Both the position numbers and the translations under genes were made by a program. Under the pieces are notes generated by a model, which had not been told where the DNA came from, did no database searches, and saw nothing but the letters and a program-made list of their open reading frames with translations. Positions 49,905-64,000 of a DNA stretch of 64,000 bases are shown here, piece by piece; position 1 is the stretch's first letter; the number at the start of each line of letters is the position of its first letter. Source of the stretch: Pempheris klunzingeri (Eukaryota > Chordata > Actinopteri > Acropomatiformes > Pempheridae); assembly GCF_042242105.1 (NCBI RefSeq), contig NC_092017.1, positions 4,749,652-4,813,651 on the forward strand, read 5' to 3'.

Positions 49905-51200
49905 CGTGGCAGGCAAACGACCACAACCCAGAAGTGAAAGCTCCGGATCCTGGACCGAGTGGTGATGGACGTTAGCAGACGATGACAGGCCTTGTTGAGT
50001 AAACGGAGTTAACGTTGCTGTACGGGTCAAGACAACGTCAACGCCACATTAAATGTCAACAAGGAAAAAAGACGTTTCCTCAAAGTTAGCCGGTTGGCTA
50101 GCTTGCTAACTAAGCTAATGGCGAATTTTACGTGTTAAAACAAACGAAGTGCAGTTTCTGCAGACCACGACTGTCACACGGTATGTGACAGAAAATGAAA
50201 CGCCCAAGAAACGCTAAAGCTCAATAAAGACAACGTGTTAATACTGGAAAAATATGCTGAGTTAGCTAGCTATCGAGCTAGCTAGTAGCTGTGGTCCCTG
50301 TCACAAGCAAGCCGCAACCCAGAAGACAAGTGATAGCGGAGTCCGAGAGCATGGCTAAAGCTAACGTTAGGCTAACAATGAACTTCCCCTGCCATAAGTG
50401 ACTAAATAGTCGGCTGGGTGGAGACAGCGGGTTGGACAAAGTCACCACAACACTTCAGGTTACTATTCTTTGCATCGACCGAATGAGCCGAGCATGTAAA
50501 ACAATTTTAAGGCTACCGGCAGCTCATTTACAATGTTATATTGTGGCCAGCATTAGCTCAGGGTGCTAGCTGTCCGGATGTAGCGTTAGACAAAGAGCCG
50601 GATACGTTGTCACCAAGAGGTGCTTGAAGTGGCCTTGCCAGCGTTTACCGCCACCTACTGTCGTATTAGGGAATTACACATGTCTATTCTAATTTATTTA
50701 TTTTCTATTTAGTTGCTGTTGCTGGTGTTGTTCTCTGTCTACATAGACATATATTTATGACATGTTTATGAAGATGTTTCTCAGTGAAGATCCATGTTGT
50801 GTGAGGCACAAAGCAAACAGCTGAATCCCAGATTAGACCACGTGTAATTACCTTACATAATCCAGTGTCTCAAACACAATATGCCAATAACACAACTGGT
50901 TCACAAAGTAATCTGTATCTTGAAGGGTGGCTTTTAAATGTTTAGAATGTCTTATGAGCGTAAACATCACCCCTCAATGTGGCAGTAAAACTATCCGAGC
51001 AATCTGCATGCTTCATCTGATGCACTGACTTTGTGGCTGCCCTTCATGGTTTTGCTTACTACTTAGGCTACATATTGTGTAATAAAGGGCTTATTGAAGG
51101 CTTAATGAGTTATGGTAGAGGGCCAAATATACCAGGGTGTGGTTTAGACTCCACAGCAGGGGCTCACAGATAAAATGCAAACAGAGATTCCACTGTCACA
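49905..51200. promoter_or_regulatory. dr1: dr1 promoter region and spacer to rdh8
   Basis: The first 700 bases upstream of the dr1 start are relatively CpG-rich and hold several GCTAGC-type words, including a near-palindrome around 50,262-50,285 (tagctagctatcgagctagc). No TATA box is evident, as expected for a housekeeping gene. From about 50,650 to 51,200 the sequence is ordinary AT-rich spacer without exons. Confidence 0.4.
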
Positions 51201-51221
51201 ATCATTCATGTCTCTCCTCTA

Positions 51222-51231
51222 TTTATTTATT
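51222..51231 (-). other. rdh8: rdh8 polyadenylation signals
   Basis: On the minus strand two overlapping AATAAA words (AATAAATAAA) lie about 140 bases after the rdh8 stop, giving a very short 3' UTR. Confidence 0.6.
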
Positions 51232-51369
51232 CACAGTAATCATTGCTCCAGCATTTCATCACAAAGACATTTAAGAGCTAACAATGAAACAAAGGAATAC
51301 AATATTACAGGAAACTTAAACACAGATGAATGTTTCTCTCCAAAAATAACAAAGATGACACACGGGCTG

Positions 51370-53893
51370 TTAGTTGCTCTTCTCCTTGTCCTTGTCCTTG
51401 TCCTTGTCCTTGTCCTTGTCCTTGTCCTTGTCCTTGTCCTTGTCCAAGGTGAAGCTCTTTCTGCTTCTCCACCGCAGAAGTTTGAGGAAGTTCAGACTGG
51501 CGTTGAAGACCTTGTCGTGCTCAAACACCATTTTGTAAAATGTGTCAATCGGGAGGTCACCGCTGGGGTCAGCATATTTCAGTGTGGTCATAGGGGTGTA
51601 AAGCGCATTTGTCTGATGGCGGAAAGGGGGATCATCCATGGTGATGACTTTGAGAGTGTGCTAGATGGAAAGAAATGCAGAACAAATAAACCATAGGTAC
51701 ACACTAAATATACATTCATGTAGCCCAGCTGCAAGAGCTTTAATGCCAAAGTCATGAGGTGAAGAACGTTTGCAGATGATCAAAACTATACCTCGGCAAT
51801 ATCCTCAGCAGTCTGTCCAAAGGTTTCAAAGATTTGTTTGTAGTTCTTCAAGTAGATGTTTGTGAACATGTCAGCAGTCACTTTGTCAGCTTTGCTGAGA
51901 TCAGTCTTCATGCCCTCTTCGTAGACTTTACGCTCAAACTCTGTTATGACTGGGCCTGGCTCTATCAGGCTGATACTGAGGAAAGAAGAGAAGAGGCATG
52001 CTGGTTAAAAGGTAACTGAATGCCACAGAGCTACTGTTACTTTTAATATATAGTAATGGAACATTTTGTGTAAAGTACATGCCCCCATGAGAGTGAAACC
52101 ACCCTGCAGAGCTATTCCCTCTGCTGAATGATACAATGTTAGGACTTGCCCGAGACCAGCAGGATGTGCTGTGGTTGTTTTTGGCATGTCACATTTTGCC
52201 TGGCATACTTTCCTCTCAGTGGTAAGACAATGGTGGATCTGGTTGTGCAATATGAGCGTGCAGATGCCTCAGACATTCTGTGGTCAAGTGCTGCTTTGTT
52301 AGCTCTGAAGAGGAATGTTGTTTTCCTTACTGATCCTTGCTTTGTGAGCAAATTTCTCCAATGTGGGAGGAATAAAGGTTTATCTTATCATATCTTATCT
52401 TATCATCCACAAACCGCATGAAAGAAGCAGCATCTTACTTGAGACTGAACCTCAGTGCTTGTACGGCTAAGCTTTCACAAAAGCCTTCCACTGCAAACTT
52501 GGACGCTGCATAGATGTCGTTGAATAAGATTCCTGAAAAACAGAACAGAGTGAGACACTGTGAGACGGTGTTTAGTCACCGTAAGAAAATGCCCTCATGA
52601 TGTGCAGGTGGAACCGTCCTCACCCTGAATGCCCATGACACTGCTGATTACCACAATATGGCCTTTTTTCCTTCTCTTCATGTCAGGGAGAATTTCCTTC
52701 AGCAACCGCACAAGCCCAAAGAAGTTGGTGTCCATTACAGTCTTCATCTCATCGATGGACTGACACTCGATGGGTCCAATCAGACCCATCCCAGCATTAC
52801 TTACTGTGAGGGGAAGTCAAGCATGGCAAGTTGTCTTGAATTGGAAAAATATGCACATAGTTGCAGAACCAATAGTTGGGAGGATAGCTGCAGAATTCTT
52901 AGTTTCTCTGACTGCAATGAACCAGATGGTGTGGACTTACTGAGAATGTCCACCCTGCGCTCAGGCAGGCTGTCCACACAGGCTTTGATGGAGTTCTCAT
53001 CACATACGTCCAACTGTTTGATCTCCAAAGTCCTGCCCAGAGTCCGGCCCGCTGCCTCGACCAGCGCCTCGCCCTTACTCAGGTTCCTCATGGTGGCATA
53101 GACTACAATGAGCAAAATGAGATTGAATCGGTCATTGTATTTAGATCTTGGATGCAGAAGAATTTACCTTTGGATATTTGATTACTCTTAAAGGGCCAGT
53201 GCGCCCACCATCACTAATTAATAACATATTGTCAAACTTACACCTACTGGTGTCTCTCATTACAGATGGTTATGAAGTTATTTTATTAGGGTCCGTCTCT
53301 AAATGTCTAACAGCATCCTGATACAATGGAGGTAATAGAGTTTTGCTTTTGATGTTCAAAGCATTGAAAAGTCGCAGCTGTCAAGCTCAATTTGAACAAG
53401 CTCTTTTTCCAGAGACAATGTTGCTCAGAGTAATCCGCAGGCGTTGGGACTCTTTCTTCTGCAGAAAGTAGTTCCAGTGAAAACTGCTCACAGTGGGGTT
53501 GGTGGATCATCCAGAGTAACAAGGACATTGTTGCTGGAAGGGGACATCTCTCTTGAGTTTCAGACTCAAAAACCTCAAAAACCAAAGTAATCTGCACTGC
53601 TAAGAAAATAAGGTTTCTCTTGTGATTTGGGTGAATGGACCCTTACAAACACCAGAAGTGACAACTTTGTGCATGTGCAATGCAGACACCTCAGACAAAT
53701 AAACTTTCCTTCATTTCTTTGGATTGTTTTACTCCTCAGGCTATTTGCAGTTGTCAGCAAATTTAGGCAAAGCGTTTTAAAATGTGGCAGATTTACCCAT
53801 GAACCTTTTCTTCTCATCTTTTGCGATGCGGACAGCCAAGGCAAGGCCAATTCCAGAGGAGCAGCCTGTGATGAGTACCACCTTCTGGCTCAT
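51370..53893 (-). CDS. rdh8: RDH8-type retinol dehydrogenase, SDR family (6 exons, 335 aa)
   Basis: RDH8 reduces all-trans-retinal to all-trans-retinol with NADPH in photoreceptor outer segments; the family also includes HSD17B1. Exons: 53797-53893, 52941-53102, 52624-52803, 52439-52532, 51792-51975, 51370-51660. The frame gives [16 protein letters not shown] (cofactor loop TGxxxGIG, 9-16), ATMRNL, NAGMG at 89-93, Ser141 in [10 protein letters not shown], and the catalytic Tyr154/Lys158 in [25 protein letters not shown] and [20 protein letters not shown] follow, as in RDH8. All active-site residues are present. The oddity is the end: residues 312-331 are ten Asp-Lys pairs coded by a hexamer repeat, followed by EKSN. 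This is a tail beyond the usual 311-residue length. The paralogue (8a, 8b or like) is not decided. Confidence 0.92.
51385..51444. repeat. rdh8: Ten-copy CTTGTC hexamer inside rdh8 coding exon
   Basis: Ten perfect tandem copies of CTTGTC. On the coding strand each unit is GACAAG, read as Asp-Lys. Being a multiple of three, gain or loss of units keeps the frame. Confidence 0.98.
52130..52415. repeat. Retroposon-like insert with TTATC-type tail in rdh8 intron
   Basis: In the intron between the fourth and fifth rdh8 exons, 'gtgggaggaataaaggttta' is followed by repeated TTATC units (tcttatcatatcttatctta). A fixed 3' end with a short tandem tail suggests a truncated non-LTR retroposon. The body cannot be classed. 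Confidence 0.4.
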
Positions 53894-54201
53894 TGTGCCT
53901 GGTTAGTGTTTGTCTTGCAGGTCCAGCAGCAGAGAATGGAGGAGGACAAAAGAGGGGAGGCGACAGGCGAAGCGGAGGCGTTTTTAAAGCCCGCTCCTTA
54001 ATCCACAAGTCTGCAACTCAGCAGAGGCCCTGTGCACATGGGCAGAAGATTACAGTCAAGCGTGTCCTAAACATGGTGCTGATGCTTAGTGAGGATTTAG
54101 GCTCATGATAACATGTTTATTGTTGCAGTGAATCGTAAGGTACAAAAGAAAAAGGGCACTAAATAAATGCACAAAAGACGATCATCGTAACAGATCATAT
54201 T

Positions 54202-54207
54202 TTTATT
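54202..54207 (-). other. scinla: scinla polyadenylation signal
   Basis: AATAAA on the minus strand, about 520 bases after the stop codon. It leaves only some 310 bp before the start codon of rdh8, which follows in the same direction. Confidence 0.55.
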
Positions 54208-54723
54208 AGAATATTCTGAAGTTCACAGCAGAAATTTGTCTTTGCAAACTAGGCAGTGAAAGGGAAACTTTTACACAAAAATATGTATTCTTTTTGTCCC
54301 AAACAGAAATAAAGTAATGTTTTAAGTGCCTGTATCTGATTTATGGCACGTGGCCACACAAAGATAGAAGATAGAAGAGAGAACAACAAAGATAATTCCA
54401 GAAACTTCCCAGAAAAGGTTTGATTCAACGTAATTCAGATACTGTGAGTGTGGAGTTATACAATTCTGTCTGTATTTGTTTTGTGTCACATTTTGAATCA
54501 TACTTCAGACTTTGCTGTGAACTCTTCTGAGATGCTCCTGTAAGCACATCACAGTTGCAAAATGAGATGTCAAATCTTTAATGCTTGATGCATCTCCGAG
54601 CTGCATTCCACCCACACAGAACTCTGATATTCCAAGCTCACACTATCTTACATGGTTATGCATGGTAAGTAATGGATCTTTGCTCTTGTGTTTCAGATGC
54701 TAAATGTATTCTGTGTTTCTCCT

Positions 54724-59852
<5,129 letters not shown>

Positions 59853-60760
59853 AGTGCTCAGGGTCTGAGAGGAGACACGTCTTCATCAACAAGTAACCCA
59901 CACAAGTAACTTAAAACACACACACACACACAGCCGTAGAGTCATACAGATTTCAATTCTGCCACTGAAACACAACACAAGTTGGGTCACCATTCTTGTC
60001 ATTTTTGGGTGAGATTAAAGAAAAACAGCAAAAACCGTGAAAGAAACCCACTTCTTGGTAATACACAGTGATAGTACATTGATCCCTATTTTCTATCATC
60101 ACTTGAGGAAGCCTTGATGTTGGAAATCTTGGGAAAATGAAAAGAGCATTCAAACTAAAGCAGTTCTAACTCAGCCCATCCTGTATTTACTCTACAGCAT
60201 TTGTCGCTTAACCTGTAAAACGTCTACCACGCAATTAATAGATATGTGTTGATATAAAGTGGTGGAAAATCTCCTGATGTTTCAGGGAGTGTCCTCTCCT
60301 CTCCATTTACTTGCTACCTGGAAAGCAAGGTGCTGCCATGGTGTCTGGGGGCAGGAAATGCCACTCCCTACTGCCAAAGATAAAAGCCTTGCATCTTATG
60401 CAGTACAGTATGTAATTATTGCCTTACAAGGTTTCCGCCCAGTGTTAGATGGAATATGCTGGGGACAAAACTGTTACTGTCAGCGGCTATGAATATATAT
60501 CGAGACAATTGTTGTCAGATTTTGTCATATTGATTTATTGACCAAACTGTCTTGGCCATTCACCATCCCCTAAGGAAATGAAATAAACAAAAGAGTTTGC
60601 TTACTTGTGAATACCTTAAATAACTAACAATTAAATTAAGCTAAGCAACTACTGTTTCAAACAGTACATTTCAAACAGTAATTTCATAAATACCATTTGA
60701 ATAGCAAGAGAGAGTTTGCAAAAACATGCAGTTGGGAGATCATTCACAATTTTCTTTTAC

Positions 60761-60822
60761 CTGGTGAGGACAGACGTCAGGTGTGAAGAAGCTGCTGCAC
60801 TGCTGCTCTTCCAGGTTTCTGC
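60761..60822 (-). other. scinla: scinla leader exon
   Basis: The minus strand shows CCTCACCAG followed by GTAAAAGAAA, a good donor with the exon edge at 60761. It would splice to the coding exon whose acceptor lies just upstream of the ATG at 59852. The start site is placed about 30 bases downstream of the TATA box, near 60,822. Confidence 0.5.
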
Positions 60823-60846
60823 CCAGGTCCTCTGCGCTCCTCTCTG

Positions 60847-60854
60847 CTATATAG
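60847..60854 (-). promoter_or_regulatory. scinla: TATA box of scinla
   Basis: The minus strand reads GCCTATATAGCAGAGAG, a consensus TATA element followed at the right distance by the leader exon. A TATA promoter fits a gene with very high tissue-specific output, as known for corneal scinla in fish. A CA repeat starts immediately upstream. Confidence 0.55.
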
Positions 60855-60858
60855 GCTG

Positions 60859-60861
60859 CAC

Positions 60862-60908
<47 letters not shown>
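60859..60908. repeat. (CA)n microsatellite next to scinla promoter
   Basis: About 25 CA units with one CG interruption, directly upstream of the TATA element. Confidence 0.97.
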
Positions 60909-60911
<3 letters not shown>

Positions 60912-60929
60912 TGACAAAGAGGCGTGTTC

Positions 60930-63900
60930 AGCTGCATTCCTACCCAGCCCAGTGTGCAGACAGGCTGAGTCAGTGACACCCTTCCTGGTCAAAATGACGA
61001 TACATAACTCCACGTAACAATGCTGGATTTAAAATAAAATCCCACCAGAGTTGATGTGCTTCTTCTCATGAAAAGACACAAAAAAACCCTCTGAAGTGGC
61101 ACCTGGGCCACACAGGTGGCAGCGGACCAACACTAAAAGTTAAGAATATTTCTAACAAAATCCTTCATGCTCCATCCCTCAATAACATGCATGCAGCCAT
61201 AAATGAAAATGAGTTAATGCAACATATTTTTGATATTCTAACATTCCTGATTTGGAAATTAAATCTTACCAGTGCACCTTTTTATTCATAAAACTGTACT
61301 GGTACTGTAGATGAAACAAAATTCATACATCATTCAAACATCTCTTACTTTCTTGCAGAGAAACAAGAAGATTAACACTCTCATGTCTGGCTGATAAATG
61401 TACCACAGCCAGCAGCCAATTGTCTTACCTTCGTATAAAGACTAAAAATACAGGGAAATTGCCAGTTTGGCTAAAAGCAACAACATCTGCTGACCAGCAC
61501 TTTAAAGCTCATTAATTAACATGTTAGATCTTGTTTGTTTAGATCACACAGAAATGTGGTCAAACAAAATGCACTTTTAGGGGAGATTATGAGATTATAA
61601 AGAGATATGTGCTGGACTAATACAGTCTCTATTTATCCTTTCCTGAGGTGTTGTCATCACCTTGAGGTTGAACATGACGCTTCCAGTCAAGGAGCAGTCC
61701 AGAGGCACATAACCCCTGTAGTAACCACAACTTGGTACTGATTAAACAATGTGTAAATATCAACCAAGGAAAAGACAGAGGGACTCATCCTCTGAGGACC
61801 AGGAATGTCTGCACAAAATTTCATTGCAATCCATCTAATAGTTGTAGAGATATTTCAGTCTGGAGTGACAGATAGACAGACCAGAGCCATGCTGCCACAC
61901 AAAAGTTTTAAAAATTCTCTGTATTTAAGACCTGGAGCAATGTTTACAGCTGTTTTAATATGATTAAAACTAAAACTGGCTTACACGCAATATATCACAC
62001 CATAGTAGCCTATTGCAACAAAGACCATTTGGAGTCATTTGTCAGCTTTAAAAGAGGTCTCGCAATCGCCATGTTCATTTGCAGGTTTTCAAGAAGATAA
62101 GTCAGAGTTACTTAAGATCCAGGTTCCCCCTGTGCCCTAATTACAGGCACAGAGGAAGAAAAACTGCAGAATTACTTTGGGTGCCAAGGAAAGCCACTTT
62201 TAAGCACATTTTTCAAATCAAGACAGAATGGACGCTTTGTGATAAACATTCTTCTTGTCGGGTTGTGCAGTTGTTTCAGACATTACGCTATTGTTGTTTC
62301 AGCACGTTTGAGTCCGGGGCTGTGGTTGTCTGGCCCGTCAGCAGCCATGGGTTGTGACCATTGTCACTCCCATGTGGCAGCTTGACAGAAAAGGAAGACC
62401 CAGATCTCTCCACAGTCACCTCAGGTTAGGGATGGGTCCATCACTCCTACTGTCAGAGCTGCATCAGCATATTTTGTCACACACACACACACTGTTACAT
62501 ATCCTAACGTGGCAACTGAACACAAAGGCTGCCAAGTGTAGGACTTGTTCTGGCTTGAGTACGATTGAACACCCCTGCACTTCATATTGCGTATCTGTGA
62601 TCAGCCTGGTTGGTTCACTCTAGTTGAGCAAAGCATGCATGCAGATACATGAACCACTGAGTCAAAATCGCCTGCAGAAGCACCTCATGAGTTTTAATTT
62701 CCTGCAGCAGCACTTTTTAAAAGATCTTCTGCAGCCATTAAAATGATTTCACTTCTCTAACCGCTATGATCGTTGCTAATTTATCAGTATGATCAAGAGT
62801 TTGATTGGCTTGAATCTCCTAGATATGGTTAAAGGAAGAGTTGAACGTTTTGTTTGCTCAACGAGAGTTCAACAAGAACACGGATATCCTGTAAGAGTGG
62901 TAATAATCTAATCACTAAACTCAGGGCAAGAAAAGGAATATGCATTTCTTTTCCAAAAGATGGAACTGCTGTTTGAAAGCAAGACATGCTGTAATACATT
63001 CATTTGTTGGTTTGAGAAAATAAGCCACAAACTGCTTGTGCAGTCAGTGATCTGCAAGGTTAAGATATATAAAGCAACTAAAGGAAACAGTCTGTTCTTA
63101 TTATGTATTTAGATTAATATTGTCAAGCAATATTCCTGGATTATCTGCAATCCCCAATAGAGCCCCTTATAGCACCCTGCCCTTCATTTGCCCAGGTTTA
63201 CTTTTAATGTATGTGGGATTTATCCAAAGAACAAGTACAAAGAACAATAACTGACTGGCAGACCAGTGCTGCTGGGGCAAACATACTTTTCAGTGTATGA
63301 GTTCACCTGAAGTGCAGTTGAACTGCAGGTAAGGAGGTCTTGTGTGTAGGTGAGTGTGAGACACTTCCTTGGTGTATCGCTGCATTTGCTGGAGTGTATT
63401 TGTATTGCACAGTATGAGTCCAAGGCATTTATAGCAAACATCCTTGCAGTGCAGGAGTAACAGACTGAACGAATAATCTGATAGTGAATTCAGCAATTTA
63501 TTTGCCTGGAGCTCCATATTAACCACTGAGTACGACTGTCCAGTGCACTCCGATACATAAAAAGTTCAGTTTACCAGTCACAGGGAGCACTCTGTGAACT
63601 GAGCACTCTGTGTTCCCAGTGTGTTCTGTAGCTCTGGAGGAACAGGAGCAATTCGAGAAAATTACCCCAGAGGCTGTCACAGTGATGCCATATCAGCTTG
63701 GGCCTGCAGACTACAACATTTTCAAACAAAGACTGAGTTATAAACTATGGGGTTTGTGCATTTACCAGACGGGGAGCATCTAATGAAACAAAAAGCGTGA
63801 TCCAGTGTTTTTGGAGAGTGACCCATAGGAGCAAAAGGGCAACACACACCAGCAACTTATGACATATACCAGACAAGTGTCAATATTGGAAAACTCTATG

Positions 63901-64000
63901 TTCAATCCCCTTTTCTTTTCAACGTCTAACAATGTTTTCTCACTTTCTGCAGTACTGCATTATCTGTGAGTGGCCAATAAAGTATGTAAATCGGGATTAT
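60930..64000. other. Gene-free flank with repeat relics
   Basis: No exon can be supported on either strand. About 61,370-61,620 resembles the interior of the common element at 56,104, with 'aaagctcattaattaacatg' and 'ttgtttgtttagatcacaca'. About 61,785-61,905 is family A copy 4, with 'tttcattgcaatccatctaa' followed by 'tagttgtagagatatttcag'. The remainder looks like ordinary non-coding DNA, probably upstream control sequence of scinla or spacer. Confidence 0.5.

Noticed and set aside
51385-51444. Regular direct repeat that could be mistaken for a small CRISPR array
   Set aside because: The units are contiguous hexamers with no spacers, in a vertebrate coding exon.
51175-51696. Long plus-strand frame with a Leu-Val repeat
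   Set aside because: It is the antisense reading of the Asp-Lys repeat and the last rdh8 exon; no family resemblance.

Overview
The window is vertebrate nuclear DNA, almost certainly from a percomorph teleost. Its genes are split into many exons with GT-AG introns. Introns and spacers are rich in CA/TG, ATCC and other microsatellites, and in short DNA-transposon relics of the kind that fill spiny-rayed fish genomes. Seven protein genes can be assembled exon by exon. Six are on the minus strand and one (gadd45a) is on the plus strand.

Layout. Positions 1-11,050: sec16b (minus), 22 coding exons for about 930 residues, an ER exit site protein. Positions 11,050-12,700: a spacer shared head to head with gadd45a, holding a long compound microsatellite and a retroposon-like tail. 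Positions 12,705-14,531: gadd45a (plus), four exons, 154 residues. Positions 14,550-17,940: spacer with old repeats. Positions 17,940-41,850: gng12 (minus), whose two coding exons lie at 20.0-20.3 kb and whose likely untranslated first exon lies at about 41.7 kb. The 21 kb intron between them holds no gene I can support, but does hold a Tc1-like relic and a TTAA-flanked MITE. Positions 43,707-47,253: wls (Wntless), 12 exons, 537 residues. Positions 48,566-49,904: dr1 (NC2 beta), 3 exons, 176 residues. Positions 51,370-53,893: an rdh8-type retinol dehydrogenase, 6 exons, 335 residues. Positions 54,724-60,822: a scinderin/gelsolin-like gene (scinla type), 16 coding exons plus one leader exon behind a TATA box. 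Positions 60,930-64,000: no gene seen, only repeat relics.

The genes do not form one pathway. They cover secretory traffic (sec16b, wls), stress response (gadd45a), G-protein signalling (gng12), transcription repression (dr1), retinoid metabolism (rdh8) and actin severing (scinla). gadd45a-gng12-wls is an old vertebrate neighbourhood, also seen on human 1p31. The others are joined to it in a fish-specific order.

Points worth a second look: a GC-AG intron and a 29-nt microexon in sec16b; a single extra base in an otherwise intact scinderin-like gene; a ten-copy Asp-Lys tail encoded by a hexamer repeat at the end of rdh8; a Wntless protein whose last five residues depart from the KEAQE retrieval signal; and a MITE nested cleanly inside another MITE. 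I found no new multi-gene system.
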